Source: JABSOG01 sp047617105 (lineage in GTDB: Bacteria > Pseudomonadota > Gammaproteobacteria > Enterobacterales > Alteromonadaceae). Taken from it: a stretch of DNA of 12,955 nucleotides. Under the pieces are notes generated by a model. The model saw nothing but the letters and a program-made list of their open reading frames with translations, was not told the DNA's origin and searched no databases. The translations under genes and the position numbers were made by a program. Shown here piece after piece: positions 7,659-12,955 of this stretch. Within the stretch, counting starts at the first letter, position 1. Every line of letters starts with the position of its first letter. The stretch lies in the NCBI GenBank assembly GCA_047617105.1, contig JBLGCB010000158.1, positions 1 to 12,955 of the forward strand, read 5' to 3'.

Positions 7659-8960
7659 TTAATCCCAGTCTTTGTGGGGTGCCAACCCCTGTAATGCAAA
7701 TATGTGCCACTGTTGGCGGGTATTGGCGCTAAAGTGCCGCCTGACTCTATTTATCATCCGTTTGACCATCGGTGGCGAACGGTTTAAACGGCTATTGTCA
7801 CGTTTAAAATCAGTGTCGCTAGAGTGTGATGATAACTGCAACCACTGGCGGATTTTGCTCAAATCTTGAGTCCATAATAAAGCATAGAGTAAACCCATCT
7901 CTTTGGGATTACAGTGAGACAGGCTGGCCAGCTCATGGCGGGCCAAAAGCCAGCGGAATCGTCGGCTGGTTTGTTCGACCAATTGTTGTTCTAACCAAGT
8001 GGGCTGAGTGGCAAATATTTTTCGGGTCAGTTGGAGTGGCCATAATAACAGATGACAAAAGTGGTGTTTTTTCGCTTCGGCTAAAACCTGGGCCTGATCA
8101 ATGCTGATTTTTTGTTGCAGCAAATAAAGGTCGTACAGTTGGATCCAGCGGGCGCAATGACAGCGAAAATGTTTACTGGCATGGAGCAGCAGGTGAATAT
8201 AGCTTTGCTCTGGGGTTAAACCTCGGCCTGAATTTAATGCTTGTTGAAACATCGGTTCAAGGTCATAACGAAATTCTTGGATCCCTTGGCTCATGCTAAA
8301 GTGAATATCAATCGAAAATGGTAATTTGGTGCTTTCTCCCTGATACCACAGACTGTCATCTTCGGCGCTAACATTGGCCCCGTGCCAGTTGACGTTTTGT
8401 AGCTCGGTATTGGTTTGTGAAGGATTATGTGGGTATAAAGTCATCCCCTCTGGGGTGATCACATGGGGTTGGTAATTCAGTTGAGCCATGATTTCACTCA
8501 GTTGATCTTTATGGTGCTGACCAGTATAAATATCAATATCCGCCATCGGCCGAATACCGATATCGGCATAGAGTTGGCTGGACAGGGTTAATCCCTTGAA
8601 ATCGACAAAAGCGATGTGGTGACGTTGCAGTAATTCGCTGATTTGGCGTTTGCTTTGGCTGATCATCTCAATGCGTTTGCTATTTTCTTCGAACTGACCA
8701 CGCAAATACGCTTGAATGTCCTGAGGCAGCGCCGGGTGGTCGCCTTGCTGTTTTAATAAATAACCTAAAACGGGCCCCATGCCGTGCACGATAAGCACCG
8801 CTTTGGCTATTTTCCATTCTCGTGGTGACCACTGCGTCATGGCCTGGGGCAGTTCTTTGCCCCTGCCGCAACACCATTGTGCCACCCAGCAGAACAGGTA
8901 TTGGGCGATGTCGCTGATGGCTGGCTTGTGGTTGGTATTTGCGCCTAAGCTTGTTTTCAT
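7659..8960 (-). CDS. NTP_transf_5-type nucleotidyltransferase family protein
   Basis: A 433-aa protein matching the uncharacterised nucleotidyltransferase family Pfam NTP_transf_5. The diagnostic core is DFKGLTLSSQLYADIG followed by RPMADIDIY: K122-G123, R137-P138 and the metal-binding D141-x-D143. An N-terminal helical segment of about 110 residues precedes the core. A long His/Trp-rich helical C-terminal half follows (SYIHLLLHASKHF near residue 250). Members occur beside HPr-kinase-like proteins in RiPP-type loci; in some lasso-peptide clusters the pair is linked to phosphate addition on the peptide. Here the gene overlaps the HprK-like stop by ATGA, so the pairing is conserved. AGGGA lies about 10 nt upstream of the start. 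The acceptor is unknown, and nucleotidylation versus phosphoryl transfer cannot be told from sequence. Confidence 0.85.
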   Translation of the reverse strand: MKTSLGANTNHKPAISDIAQYLFCWVAQWCCGRGKELPQAMTQWSPREWKIAKAVLIVHGMGPVLGYLLKQQGDHPALPQDIQAYLRGQFEENSKRIEMISQSKRQISELLQRHHIAFVDFKGLTLSSQLYADIGIRPMADIDIYTGQHHKDQLSEIMAQLNYQPHVITPEGMTLYPHNPSQTNTELQNVNWHGANVSAEDDSLWYQGESTKLPFSIDIHFSMSQGIQEFRYDLEPMFQQALNSGRGLTPEQSYIHLLLHASKHFRCHCARWIQLYDLYLLQQKISIDQAQVLAEAKKHHFCHLLLWPLQLTRKIFATQPTWLEQQLVEQTSRRFRWLLARHELASLSHCNPKEMGLLYALLWTQDLSKIRQWLQLSSHSSDTDFKRDNSRLNRSPPMVKRMINRVRRHFSANTRQQWHIFALQGLAPHKDWD

Positions 8961-9874
8961 GGCTGCAATTCCCTTAACTGCTGGAAAAATTGTTGGCTAT
9001 CGCTGCCGACTTGGGCAATATAAGACGGCTGTTGGCTGAGCCAGCGGATATGCTGACGGCGAGGTTGGCAACACAAATCAAACCCGGCTTCAGTGGGTTC
9101 AAACAGGGCTTGAAATAATAGCTCGTTGTTATTTTTATTGATAACAGATTGCTGCCTATGATATTGGGGCTTAATAAAGACTGTAGCCAGCTTTTGACAT
9201 TTTGCAATACGTGTCGCCGGAGAAACAGGCACAATAAATTTATTTTTTCCATTATGACTACTGCCAAACGGCAACTGTTGCAACCATGAAAAGCGACTGA
9301 CACTGTCGCCAAGCAAATGAATTTCGCGACAATCACTGTGCAGTTGCTGGCCGCTGATAAAGGCCAAATCTTCGGCCAGCAAGGGCAAACCACTTTCTAC
9401 CGCAGCCATGGCCAGATTCGATTTGCCCGCACCGCTGTCGCCGAGACAGACAAAAGTGTGCTGATTAAGCCTAAAAGCACAGCAATGTAATGGGGTAATC
9501 TGTTGATAGCTTAATAAAAAATAGCTCAGGGTGTTGAACCATTGATGGCGCATCAAATAGGGCGATTTGAGCATTTCGCGGCACAATTGAATTTGACCTG
9601 TCATGGTTTGACGGTCGGCAAAACAACGGCTGGCAGCGTTTTTTCCGGTCAGTTGAAGATTGTTGCTGCTGAGCGTGAATTGAACTTGGTTGGCCAATGT
9701 GGTCGGCGACGCTGGTGAACATTGCAACGAAATAGAGATGGTTGTTGCCACGGACTCAGCATCGGCGAGCGGATATAACTGACCGACAATATCGAGAAGG
9801 GAATTTTCTTCACTGACAAATTCGATGGCATAACCCAGTATTTGTAACCTGAGCAGTCCAGGGTTTAATGCCAT
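8957..9874 (-). CDS. HPr-kinase-like (HprK-related) P-loop protein
   Basis: A 305-aa protein with the layout of HprK-related kinases. A strand-rich N-terminal domain of about 125 residues is followed by a kinase fold with Walker A GDSGAGKSN (145-153) preceded by FVCLG. A downstream LLAEDLAFI (165-173) supplies the acidic residue (D169) in the position of the HprK DD motif, and H130 sits ahead of the P-loop. True HPr kinases phosphorylate HPr Ser46; the related families found in biosynthetic loci do not, and some phosphorylate a peptide product. No HPr/PTS gene is nearby. It is the first gene of the minus operon, with a leader of about 28 nt from a strong predicted promoter and a GGAA site before the ATG. 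The N-terminal half is divergent, so the subfamily is not assigned. Confidence 0.82.
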   Translation of the reverse strand: MALNPGLLRLQILGYAIEFVSEENSLLDIVGQLYPLADAESVATTISISLQCSPASPTTLANQVQFTLSSNNLQLTGKNAASRCFADRQTMTGQIQLCREMLKSPYLMRHQWFNTLSYFLLSYQQITPLHCCAFRLNQHTFVCLGDSGAGKSNLAMAAVESGLPLLAEDLAFISGQQLHSDCREIHLLGDSVSRFSWLQQLPFGSSHNGKNKFIVPVSPATRIAKCQKLATVFIKPQYHRQQSVINKNNNELLFQALFEPTEAGFDLCCQPRRQHIRWLSQQPSYIAQVGSDSQQFFQQLRELQP

Positions 9875-9880
9875 TTATTT

Positions 9881-9910
9881 TTTCCAATCTATTGATCTCA
9901 TGACTATAAT
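9881..9910 (+). promoter_or_regulatory. Sigma70-type promoter of the methyltransferase-glycosyltransferase arm
   Basis: TATAAT at 9905-9910 is a perfect -10 box. TTTCCA at 9881-9886 matches 4 of 6 of the -35 consensus with an 18-nt spacer. A start near 9917 leaves a leader of about 37 nt to the ATG at 9954. The -35 is weaker than that of the opposing promoter, whose -10 region overlaps it. Confidence 0.5.
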
Positions 9911-9918
9911 TTATAGTC
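9902..9918. promoter_or_regulatory. Perfect palindrome in the divergent promoter gap (operator candidate)
   Basis: GACTATAA-T-TTATAGTC is an exact 8+8 inverted repeat around one central base. It contains the -10 hexamers of both predicted divergent promoters, so a dimeric regulator bound here would block both arms at once. No regulator gene lies in the window, so the protein is unknown. Part of the symmetry follows from two back-to-back TATAAT-like boxes, but the outer GAC/GTC bases extend it beyond that. Confidence 0.55.
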
Positions 9919-9938
9919 TCGAGTAGTTGAACTGGCAA
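9910..9938 (-). promoter_or_regulatory. Sigma70-type promoter of the eight-gene minus operon
   Basis: Read on the minus strand, TTGCCA (9938-9933, 5 of 6 to TTGACA) is followed by exactly 17 nt and then TATAAA (9915-9910, 5 of 6 to TATAAT). Transcription would start near 9903, giving a leader of about 28 nt before the HprK-like ATG at 9874. It is the only strong promoter seen upstream of that gene. Confidence 0.6.
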
Positions 9939-9953
9939 GGTAAACGTTTAAAG

Positions 9954-10730
9954 ATGACATTATTAGATAAACTCAAGGAGACTCAAACAGGCTTCACTTG
10001 CTTAAGTGATACCACGGATGTTGGTGCAAATGCTGAGTTTGAGCAAGCTTACCTTCAAGTACGAGATAAAGAAGGTAGACTGCTTAACGACGACCAAGTG
10101 TATCGCTTGCCTGTTGCTGACCCTTCAAATCCTCATGATAAAGAGTGGCAATGTCGCCAACATTCAGCCGGGTTAGTGGATGAATACTTGCAACAACGCC
10201 AGTTTAGCCGTTCAGATTGGATTCTAGATATTGGCTGTGGCAACGGTTGGTTCAGCCATTTAGTGGCCAAAACCACCGCTGCCACGGTGCTGGCGATTGA
10301 TATTAATCATACCGAACTTGAACAGGCATCGAGGGTATTTCGGCGAGACAATCTGTATTTTGCCAGTTTGGATTTGCTGCGCGATTCAGCCCAATTGGAA
10401 CCTTGTTCATTAATCTTTTTCAACAGCTGTTTTCAGTATTTTAATCAACCCAAAGCATTGCTTGATTTGTGTTTATCACTGTTGGACCGAGGCGGTGAAA
10501 TCCACATTCTCGATTCGCCCTTTTATCCGCCAGAGCAGGTGGCTGCGGCAAAAACGCGCAGCCAAGATTATTATCAACAACTTGAAACGGCGCAAATGAA
10601 CCCGTTTTATCACCATCACAGTGATACCTTATTTGCGCAATATCAGCTGCAATGGTTATATCAACCATTGCCCAAAAGCGAACGTTCAGGGGCAGTTTCC
10701 CCTTTTGCATGGTTTAAAATAACCCGATGA
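9954..10730 (+). CDS. Class I SAM-dependent methyltransferase
   Basis: A 258-aa methyltransferase. An N-terminal segment of about 85 residues contains a distinctive block, AYLQVRDKEGRLLNDDQVY followed by RLPVAD and KEWQCRQHS (residues 32-71). The Rossmann core has motif I ILDIGCGNGW (90-99), the acidic D116 in LAIDIN, SLIFFNSCFQYF at the motif IV position and LLDRGGEIHILDSPFY. I prefer the ATG at 9954. A TTG at 9927 is also in frame but starts only 9 nt after the palindrome. The best ribosome site (AAGG at 9937-9940) is 13 nt from the ATG, so initiation may be weak. The gene overlaps the glycosyltransferase by ATGA and is divergent from the radical SAM operon across a shared control region. 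A sugar or lipid-linked acceptor, or the operon product, are all possible. Confidence 0.86.
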   Translation: MTLLDKLKETQTGFTCLSDTTDVGANAEFEQAYLQVRDKEGRLLNDDQVYRLPVADPSNPHDKEWQCRQHSAGLVDEYLQQRQFSRSDWILDIGCGNGWFSHLVAKTTAATVLAIDINHTELEQASRVFRRDNLYFASLDLLRDSAQLEPCSLIFFNSCFQYFNQPKALLDLCLSLLDRGGEIHILDSPFYPPEQVAAAKTRSQDYYQQLETAQMNPFYHHHSDTLFAQYQLQWLYQPLPKSERSGAVSPFAWFKITR

Positions 10731-11833
10731 ACCTGCTGATTGTGCTACCCGGCGGTGTTCATCCGAGCGGCGACATTGAGGTGATCCCCGCTTTGTTGCA
10801 GTTATGCCGAGCACTCAATCAGCATCACCGAGTGTGTATTGTCGCTTTGCATCAACACCAGCAACTGACCGAATACCGCTTGTTTGATTGCCAGGTGATC
10901 TCATTGGCGATGGTCAAAACCAGTAACTTGGTCACGTCTTGTTTCACTGTGGTGAAACGCCTCAAACATTATGGTTTCAAGCCTGATTTGGTCCACAGCT
11001 TTTGGCTAGGCAAAACCACTTTGCTGGGTGCCATGCTAAGCAAAAAATATCAGCTGCCCTTGTTGGCCAGTGTTGCTGGTGGAGAGCCGGTCAATATGCC
11101 CGAGATTGGTTATGGCGGTAGTTTATCTTTTGTTGGCCGATGCTTTAATTCCCTGAGTATTAAATTGGCCGACGGTGTCAGTTGTGGTTCGGGTTTTATT
11201 CAGTCGATGACGCAACAACGATGGGCCATCACCCCACAACTCATCCCGCTGGGTATCGATACCAGCTTTTGGCAACCCAAAGACGTCGGTGAAACCACAG
11301 CCGGACCATGGCAGTTATTGCAGTTGGCCTCAATCAATGCGGTGAAAGATCCGTGGCTGTTGCTTGATATTGTGGCGCACTTACACCGTGTCGATTTTGA
11401 TTTTCATCTGAACTGGGTGGGCGAAGATACCCTAGGTGGTGCGATACAAAAACAGGCAGCAAAAATGGGTTTAACTGGGCGCATCAGTTTTCACGGTTTC
11501 AAAACACAACAGCAGCTAAAACCGATGTTGGCACAGCAGCACTTTGTTATTCAATCTTCTAGGCACGAATCACAAGGCGTGGCGATGGCCGAAGCTTGCA
11601 GCCAGGGGGTATGTCCGGTTGGCACTGATGTTGGTTGGTTAAGTGATTTGGCGATGGGGCTGTCGGGTGCTAGAGAAAAATTGGCGCTAACCATCGCTGA
11701 ACAAATCATCGCACTGGCTGCTGATTTTCAGGGGCGTAAAGGCAGAGTGGATAAGGTACAAAAGTGGATACAAGCCAATGATTTGAGTGTGACGGTGGCG
11801 CGGTTTAATGCCCGTTATTTGTTGTTGGTTTGA
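10727..11833 (+). CDS. GT4-type glycosyltransferase
   Basis: A 368-aa GT-B-fold glycosyltransferase of the GT4 kind. The N-terminal acceptor domain starts NLLIVLPGGVHPSGDIE, with the glycine-rich loop expected for family 4, and includes PDLVHSFWLG (86-95). The linker reads RWAITPQLIPLGID (165-178), the usual hinge into the donor domain. In the donor domain ASINAVKDP (201-209) supplies the phosphate-binding Lys, and SSRHESQGVAMAEA (277-290) contains the E281...E289 pair (E-x7-E) of retaining enzymes. No transmembrane segment is evident, so it probably acts at the cytoplasmic side. It is coupled to the methyltransferase by ATGA. It is the only glycosyltransferase in the window, so the locus does not look like a full polysaccharide cluster. 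Decoration of a small product with one sugar is the simplest inference. Confidence 0.87.
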   Translation: MNLLIVLPGGVHPSGDIEVIPALLQLCRALNQHHRVCIVALHQHQQLTEYRLFDCQVISLAMVKTSNLVTSCFTVVKRLKHYGFKPDLVHSFWLGKTTLLGAMLSKKYQLPLLASVAGGEPVNMPEIGYGGSLSFVGRCFNSLSIKLADGVSCGSGFIQSMTQQRWAITPQLIPLGIDTSFWQPKDVGETTAGPWQLLQLASINAVKDPWLLLDIVAHLHRVDFDFHLNWVGEDTLGGAIQKQAAKMGLTGRISFHGFKTQQQLKPMLAQQHFVIQSSRHESQGVAMAEACSQGVCPVGTDVGWLSDLAMGLSGAREKLALTIAEQIIALAADFQGRKGRVDKVQKWIQANDLSVTVARFNARYLLLV

Positions 11834-11834
11834 T

Positions 11835-11893
11835 GGGGTTTTGCGCTTAAAGTGATTTTTGCCATCATTCCTTAGCAACAAACCCCGCTTTTT
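11835..11893 (+). terminator. Candidate rho-independent terminator after the glycosyltransferase
   Basis: GGGGTT (11835-11840) pairs with AACCCC (11881-11886). After a 2-nt bulge, TTGC (11841-11844) pairs with GCAA (11875-11878). A run of five T follows at 11889-11893. The loop is long (30 nt), which lowers confidence. It faces the plus strand only, since the minus strand lacks a T-run after the stem. It overlaps the 3' end of the convergent NTF2-like gene. Confidence 0.4.
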
Positions 11894-12305
11894 GCAGCTC
11901 AGCTGTCATCAGTTCGAGCAACACTTGCAAGCCATTAAGCGGACGTATCAACACCTCAAAGTGATCGATTTGGCCTTGTTCGTTCCAACGAATTAAATCC
12001 ATGCCTTTAATGTTTTTATCACCAATCTTGGCTGAAAACTCCAACGCTACGCTGTTTCCATCAACAAACTGACGGTGATAAGTGAAGTCTTCGAAAATGC
12101 CAATCACCGTTTTTAAAATATAAGTGGTGATTTGTTTGCCTTGTTTGGGTTGCCAAACTGTCGGTGAATGAAATTCGACATCGTCTGCCAAAATGTTCAT
12201 CAGCAAGGCAAAATCTTTATCGCTGACCACACGGTGCCATTGTTGTAATCGTTCTGTTGTTTGCTGGGTTGTCGGTATAGTCGTAGCTTTGATTGTTGGT
12301 GACAT
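11865..12305 (-). CDS. NTF2/SnoaL-like fold protein
   Basis: A 146-aa protein of the NTF2-like (SnoaL-type) superfamily. An N-terminal helix with WHRVVSDKDFALLMNILADDVEFHSP is the typical opening of the cone-shaped fold. The strand block YHRQFVDGNSVALEFSAKIGDKNIKGMDLIRWNEQGQIDHFEVLIRPLNGL is the usual curved sheet. Such proteins bind or turn over small hydrophobic molecules, but the family is too broad to name a reaction. I chose the ATG at 12305, which has AGAG about 10 nt upstream. The frame stays open to 12506, but that extension overlaps a better-supported small gene and reads as low-complexity sequence. It is convergent with the glycosyltransferase, 31 nt away, and so probably is not part of the biosynthetic locus. 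Confidence 0.83.
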   Translation of the reverse strand: MSPTIKATTIPTTQQTTERLQQWHRVVSDKDFALLMNILADDVEFHSPTVWQPKQGKQITTYILKTVIGIFEDFTYHRQFVDGNSVALEFSAKIGDKNIKGMDLIRWNEQGQIDHFEVLIRPLNGLQVLLELMTAELQKAGFVAKE

Positions 12306-12427
12306 GAATTGAAATCTCTGGGTTAAAAACAGGGGGCATGGTTGACTGTTTTGCCTCTGTTGTAAATCTTTTTTGTTTATTTTTTTGATCTTAATATCCT
12401 CTTTTCTTAAGAGTAGAGCAGCATAAA

Positions 12428-12604
12428 CTAATACTGCATCAACACTATCGTAAACGGCGATAAGCCAAGCAAACAAAGAATCGCCCCCATCACCAATGGG
12501 TAACAATCCATCAGTTTTTCTATCAATTTGTCTTTGTAGTAAGACCTATTCAGTTGTTGCTGTTTTACCTTGTTATCATCTTGTAAGCGATTAAAAATCT
12601 TCAT
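12428..12604 (-). CDS. Small single-helix membrane protein (58 aa, hypothetical)
   Basis: An ATG at 12604 opens a 58-codon frame ending in TAG at 12428-12430. AAGGAT (12613-12618) lies 8 nt upstream, a good ribosome site. The first half is hydrophilic and mixed-charge (MKIFNRLQDDNKVKQQQLN, then SYYKDKLIEKL). Residues about 37-57 (LVMGAILCLLGLSPFTIVLMQ) form one hydrophobic segment long enough to cross the membrane. The pattern suggests an N-in anchor, the cytoplasmic part being basic. I do not recognise a family. It lies 122 nt upstream of the NTF2-like gene on the same strand and may be co-transcribed with it. A longer open frame overlapping it is judged spurious. Confidence 0.62.
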   Translation of the reverse strand: MKIFNRLQDDNKVKQQQLNRSYYKDKLIEKLMDCYPLVMGAILCLLGLSPFTIVLMQY

Positions 12605-12701
12605 AACGAATTATCCTTTTGCTATTGATAGGGGCCAGTTGATTGGCGTTGTTGTTTATAGAAGTAGCCACATTTACGCTTTGTAAGTGGTTAAGGTGGT
12701 T

Positions 12702-12794
12702 ATGGATGAGTCAGGCGTTTTATTTGTCTTTAAGCAGACTTTTGAATATCTAATTGAATTTAAGTGGGCTATTGTTTCAACTCCCCCAGAGTAA
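12702..12794 (+). CDS. Possible 30-aa ORF with strong Shine-Dalgarno-like sequence
   Basis: ATG at 12702 is preceded by AAGGTGGT (12693-12700), matching 7 of 8 bases of the consensus AAGGAGGT, with the AAGG core 5 nt from the start. The frame encodes 30 residues (MDESGVLFVFKQTFEYLIEF, then 10 more ending TPPE) and stops with TAA at 12792-12794. It has no recognised domain and no leader-peptide signature. It could be a genuine mini-protein, a short upstream frame for the next gene, or chance. Confidence 0.22.
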   Translation: MDESGVLFVFKQTFEYLIEFKWAIVSTPPE

Positions 12795-12800
12795 TATTAT
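12772..12800 (+). promoter_or_regulatory. Candidate promoter for the right-edge gene
   Basis: TTGTTT (12772-12777) and TATTAT (12795-12800) are separated by 17 nt. They match the -35 and -10 consensus at 4 and 5 of 6 positions. A start near 12807 would leave about 38 nt of leader, including GGAG at 12830-12833, before the ATG at 12845. Confidence 0.4.
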
Positions 12801-12844
12801 CTGGTACTGACGTTTGTACAAATGGCAATGGAGATATAGAGAAG

Positions 12845-12955
12845 ATGACAGACCCAGATTACCAACAGTGGTCACTTAGTGAGCTTGTCGAAGGCATCAA
12901 ACATATTGATAGCACCCTTTATCCTGAGCGCAAGCAGGAAATGGAGTGCCAGATC
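12845..12955 (+). CDS. 5' end of hypothetical protein (runs off window)
   Basis: An ATG at 12845 opens a frame that is still open at the window edge, giving the first 37 residues (MTDPDYQQWSLSELVEGIKH, then IDSTLYPERKQEMECQI). The SLSELVEGIKHID...YPER pattern resembles the N-terminus of several uncharacterised, often membrane-anchored gammaproteobacterial proteins, in which a short helical module ends in YPER. This is only a loose resemblance. GGAG lies 11 nt upstream and a purine-rich GAGAAG abuts the start. Confidence 0.6.
   Translation, partial: MTDPDYQQWSLSELVEGIKHIDSTLYPERKQEMECQI

Larger units (their letters stand above)
12605..12844. other. Intergenic region between divergent small gene and right-edge gene
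   Basis: These 240 nt contain no RNA gene or long repeat that I can see. They hold the ribosome site of the minus-strand 58-aa gene (12613-12618), a weak minus-strand TATAAA (12660-12655) without a good -35, a 30-codon plus-strand frame with a strong Shine-Dalgarno-like sequence (12702-12794), and a candidate promoter for the right-edge gene. Confidence 0.6.

Noticed and set aside
7659..9874. Lasso-peptide cluster
   Set aside because: The kinase/nucleotidyltransferase pair fits, but no asparagine-synthase-type cyclase, leader peptidase or precursor is present in the window.
686..9874. Polytheonamide-like (proteusin) RiPP cluster
   Set aside because: Several B12 radical SAM enzymes fit, but there is no nitrile-hydratase-like leader precursor, LanM-type dehydratase or protease.
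9875..9953. Precursor peptide gene in the divergent gap
   Set aside because: Only 79 nt, occupied by promoters and a palindrome; no ORF of useful length on either strand.
686..11833. O-antigen or capsule locus
   Set aside because: Only one glycosyltransferase; no flippase, polymerase, chain-length regulator or nucleotide-sugar genes.
12306..12506. 67-residue N-terminal extension of the NTF2-like protein
   Set aside because: It overlaps the better supported 58-aa gene in another frame, is low-complexity Lys/Gln/Asn-rich in its second half, and the NTF2 fold is complete from the ATG at 12305.
1..12955. CRISPR array, tRNA, rRNA, insertion sequence or integrase
   Set aside because: No regularly spaced direct repeats, no tRNA-like cloverleaf that I can recognise, and no transposase or recombinase motifs in any frame.

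Overview
The window looks like chromosome from a gammaproteobacterium, probably a marine or aquatic Alteromonadales/Shewanella-like organism. This is inferred from protein style, moderate GC and gene type; no rRNA or marker gene is present to fix it. The centre (686-11833) is one compact biosynthetic locus. The flanks are unrelated: a zeta-toxin-like ATPase pair on the left, and an NTF2-like protein plus small or hypothetical genes on the right.

Left flank (1-680, + strand): the 3' end of an unidentified gene overlaps by ATGA a 189-aa zeta-toxin-type P-loop protein. This stretch looks more AT-rich than the rest.

Main locus, minus strand, read from 9874 down to 686: HPr-kinase-like P-loop protein; NTP_transf_5-type nucleotidyltransferase; two tandem paralogous B12-binding radical SAM proteins; class I methyltransferase; a third, more distant B12-binding radical SAM protein; a radical SAM protein with a short SPASM-like tail; and an NPPY-type methyltransferase. 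Every junction is an overlap of 4-20 nt or a gap of 6-11 nt, so this reads as one eight-gene operon with four radical SAM enzymes.

Divergent arm, plus strand: a class I methyltransferase (9954-10730) overlaps by ATGA a GT4-type glycosyltransferase (10727-11833). The 79-nt gap between the arms holds a perfect 17-nt palindrome (9902-9918). It contains the -10 boxes of both proposed sigma70 promoters; the minus promoter is TTGCCA, a 17-nt spacer, then TATAAA. A bulged hairpin with a U-run after the glycosyltransferase is a plausible terminator.

Taken together the ten genes look like a natural-product or surface-modification pathway: radical-mediated C-methylation or rearrangement (three B12 radical SAM enzymes), SPASM-type peptide or other substrate chemistry, conventional methylation, phosphoryl or nucleotidyl transfer, and glycosylation. 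The HprK-like plus NTP_transf_5 pair is known from RiPP-type loci, but no precursor peptide, PqqD/RRE protein, peptidase or transporter is visible. The substrate is therefore unknown and the RiPP reading is only a hypothesis.

Right flank: an NTF2/SnoaL-like protein, a 58-aa single-helix membrane protein hidden in another frame, a regulatory gap, and the 5' end of a hypothetical gene that runs off the window.
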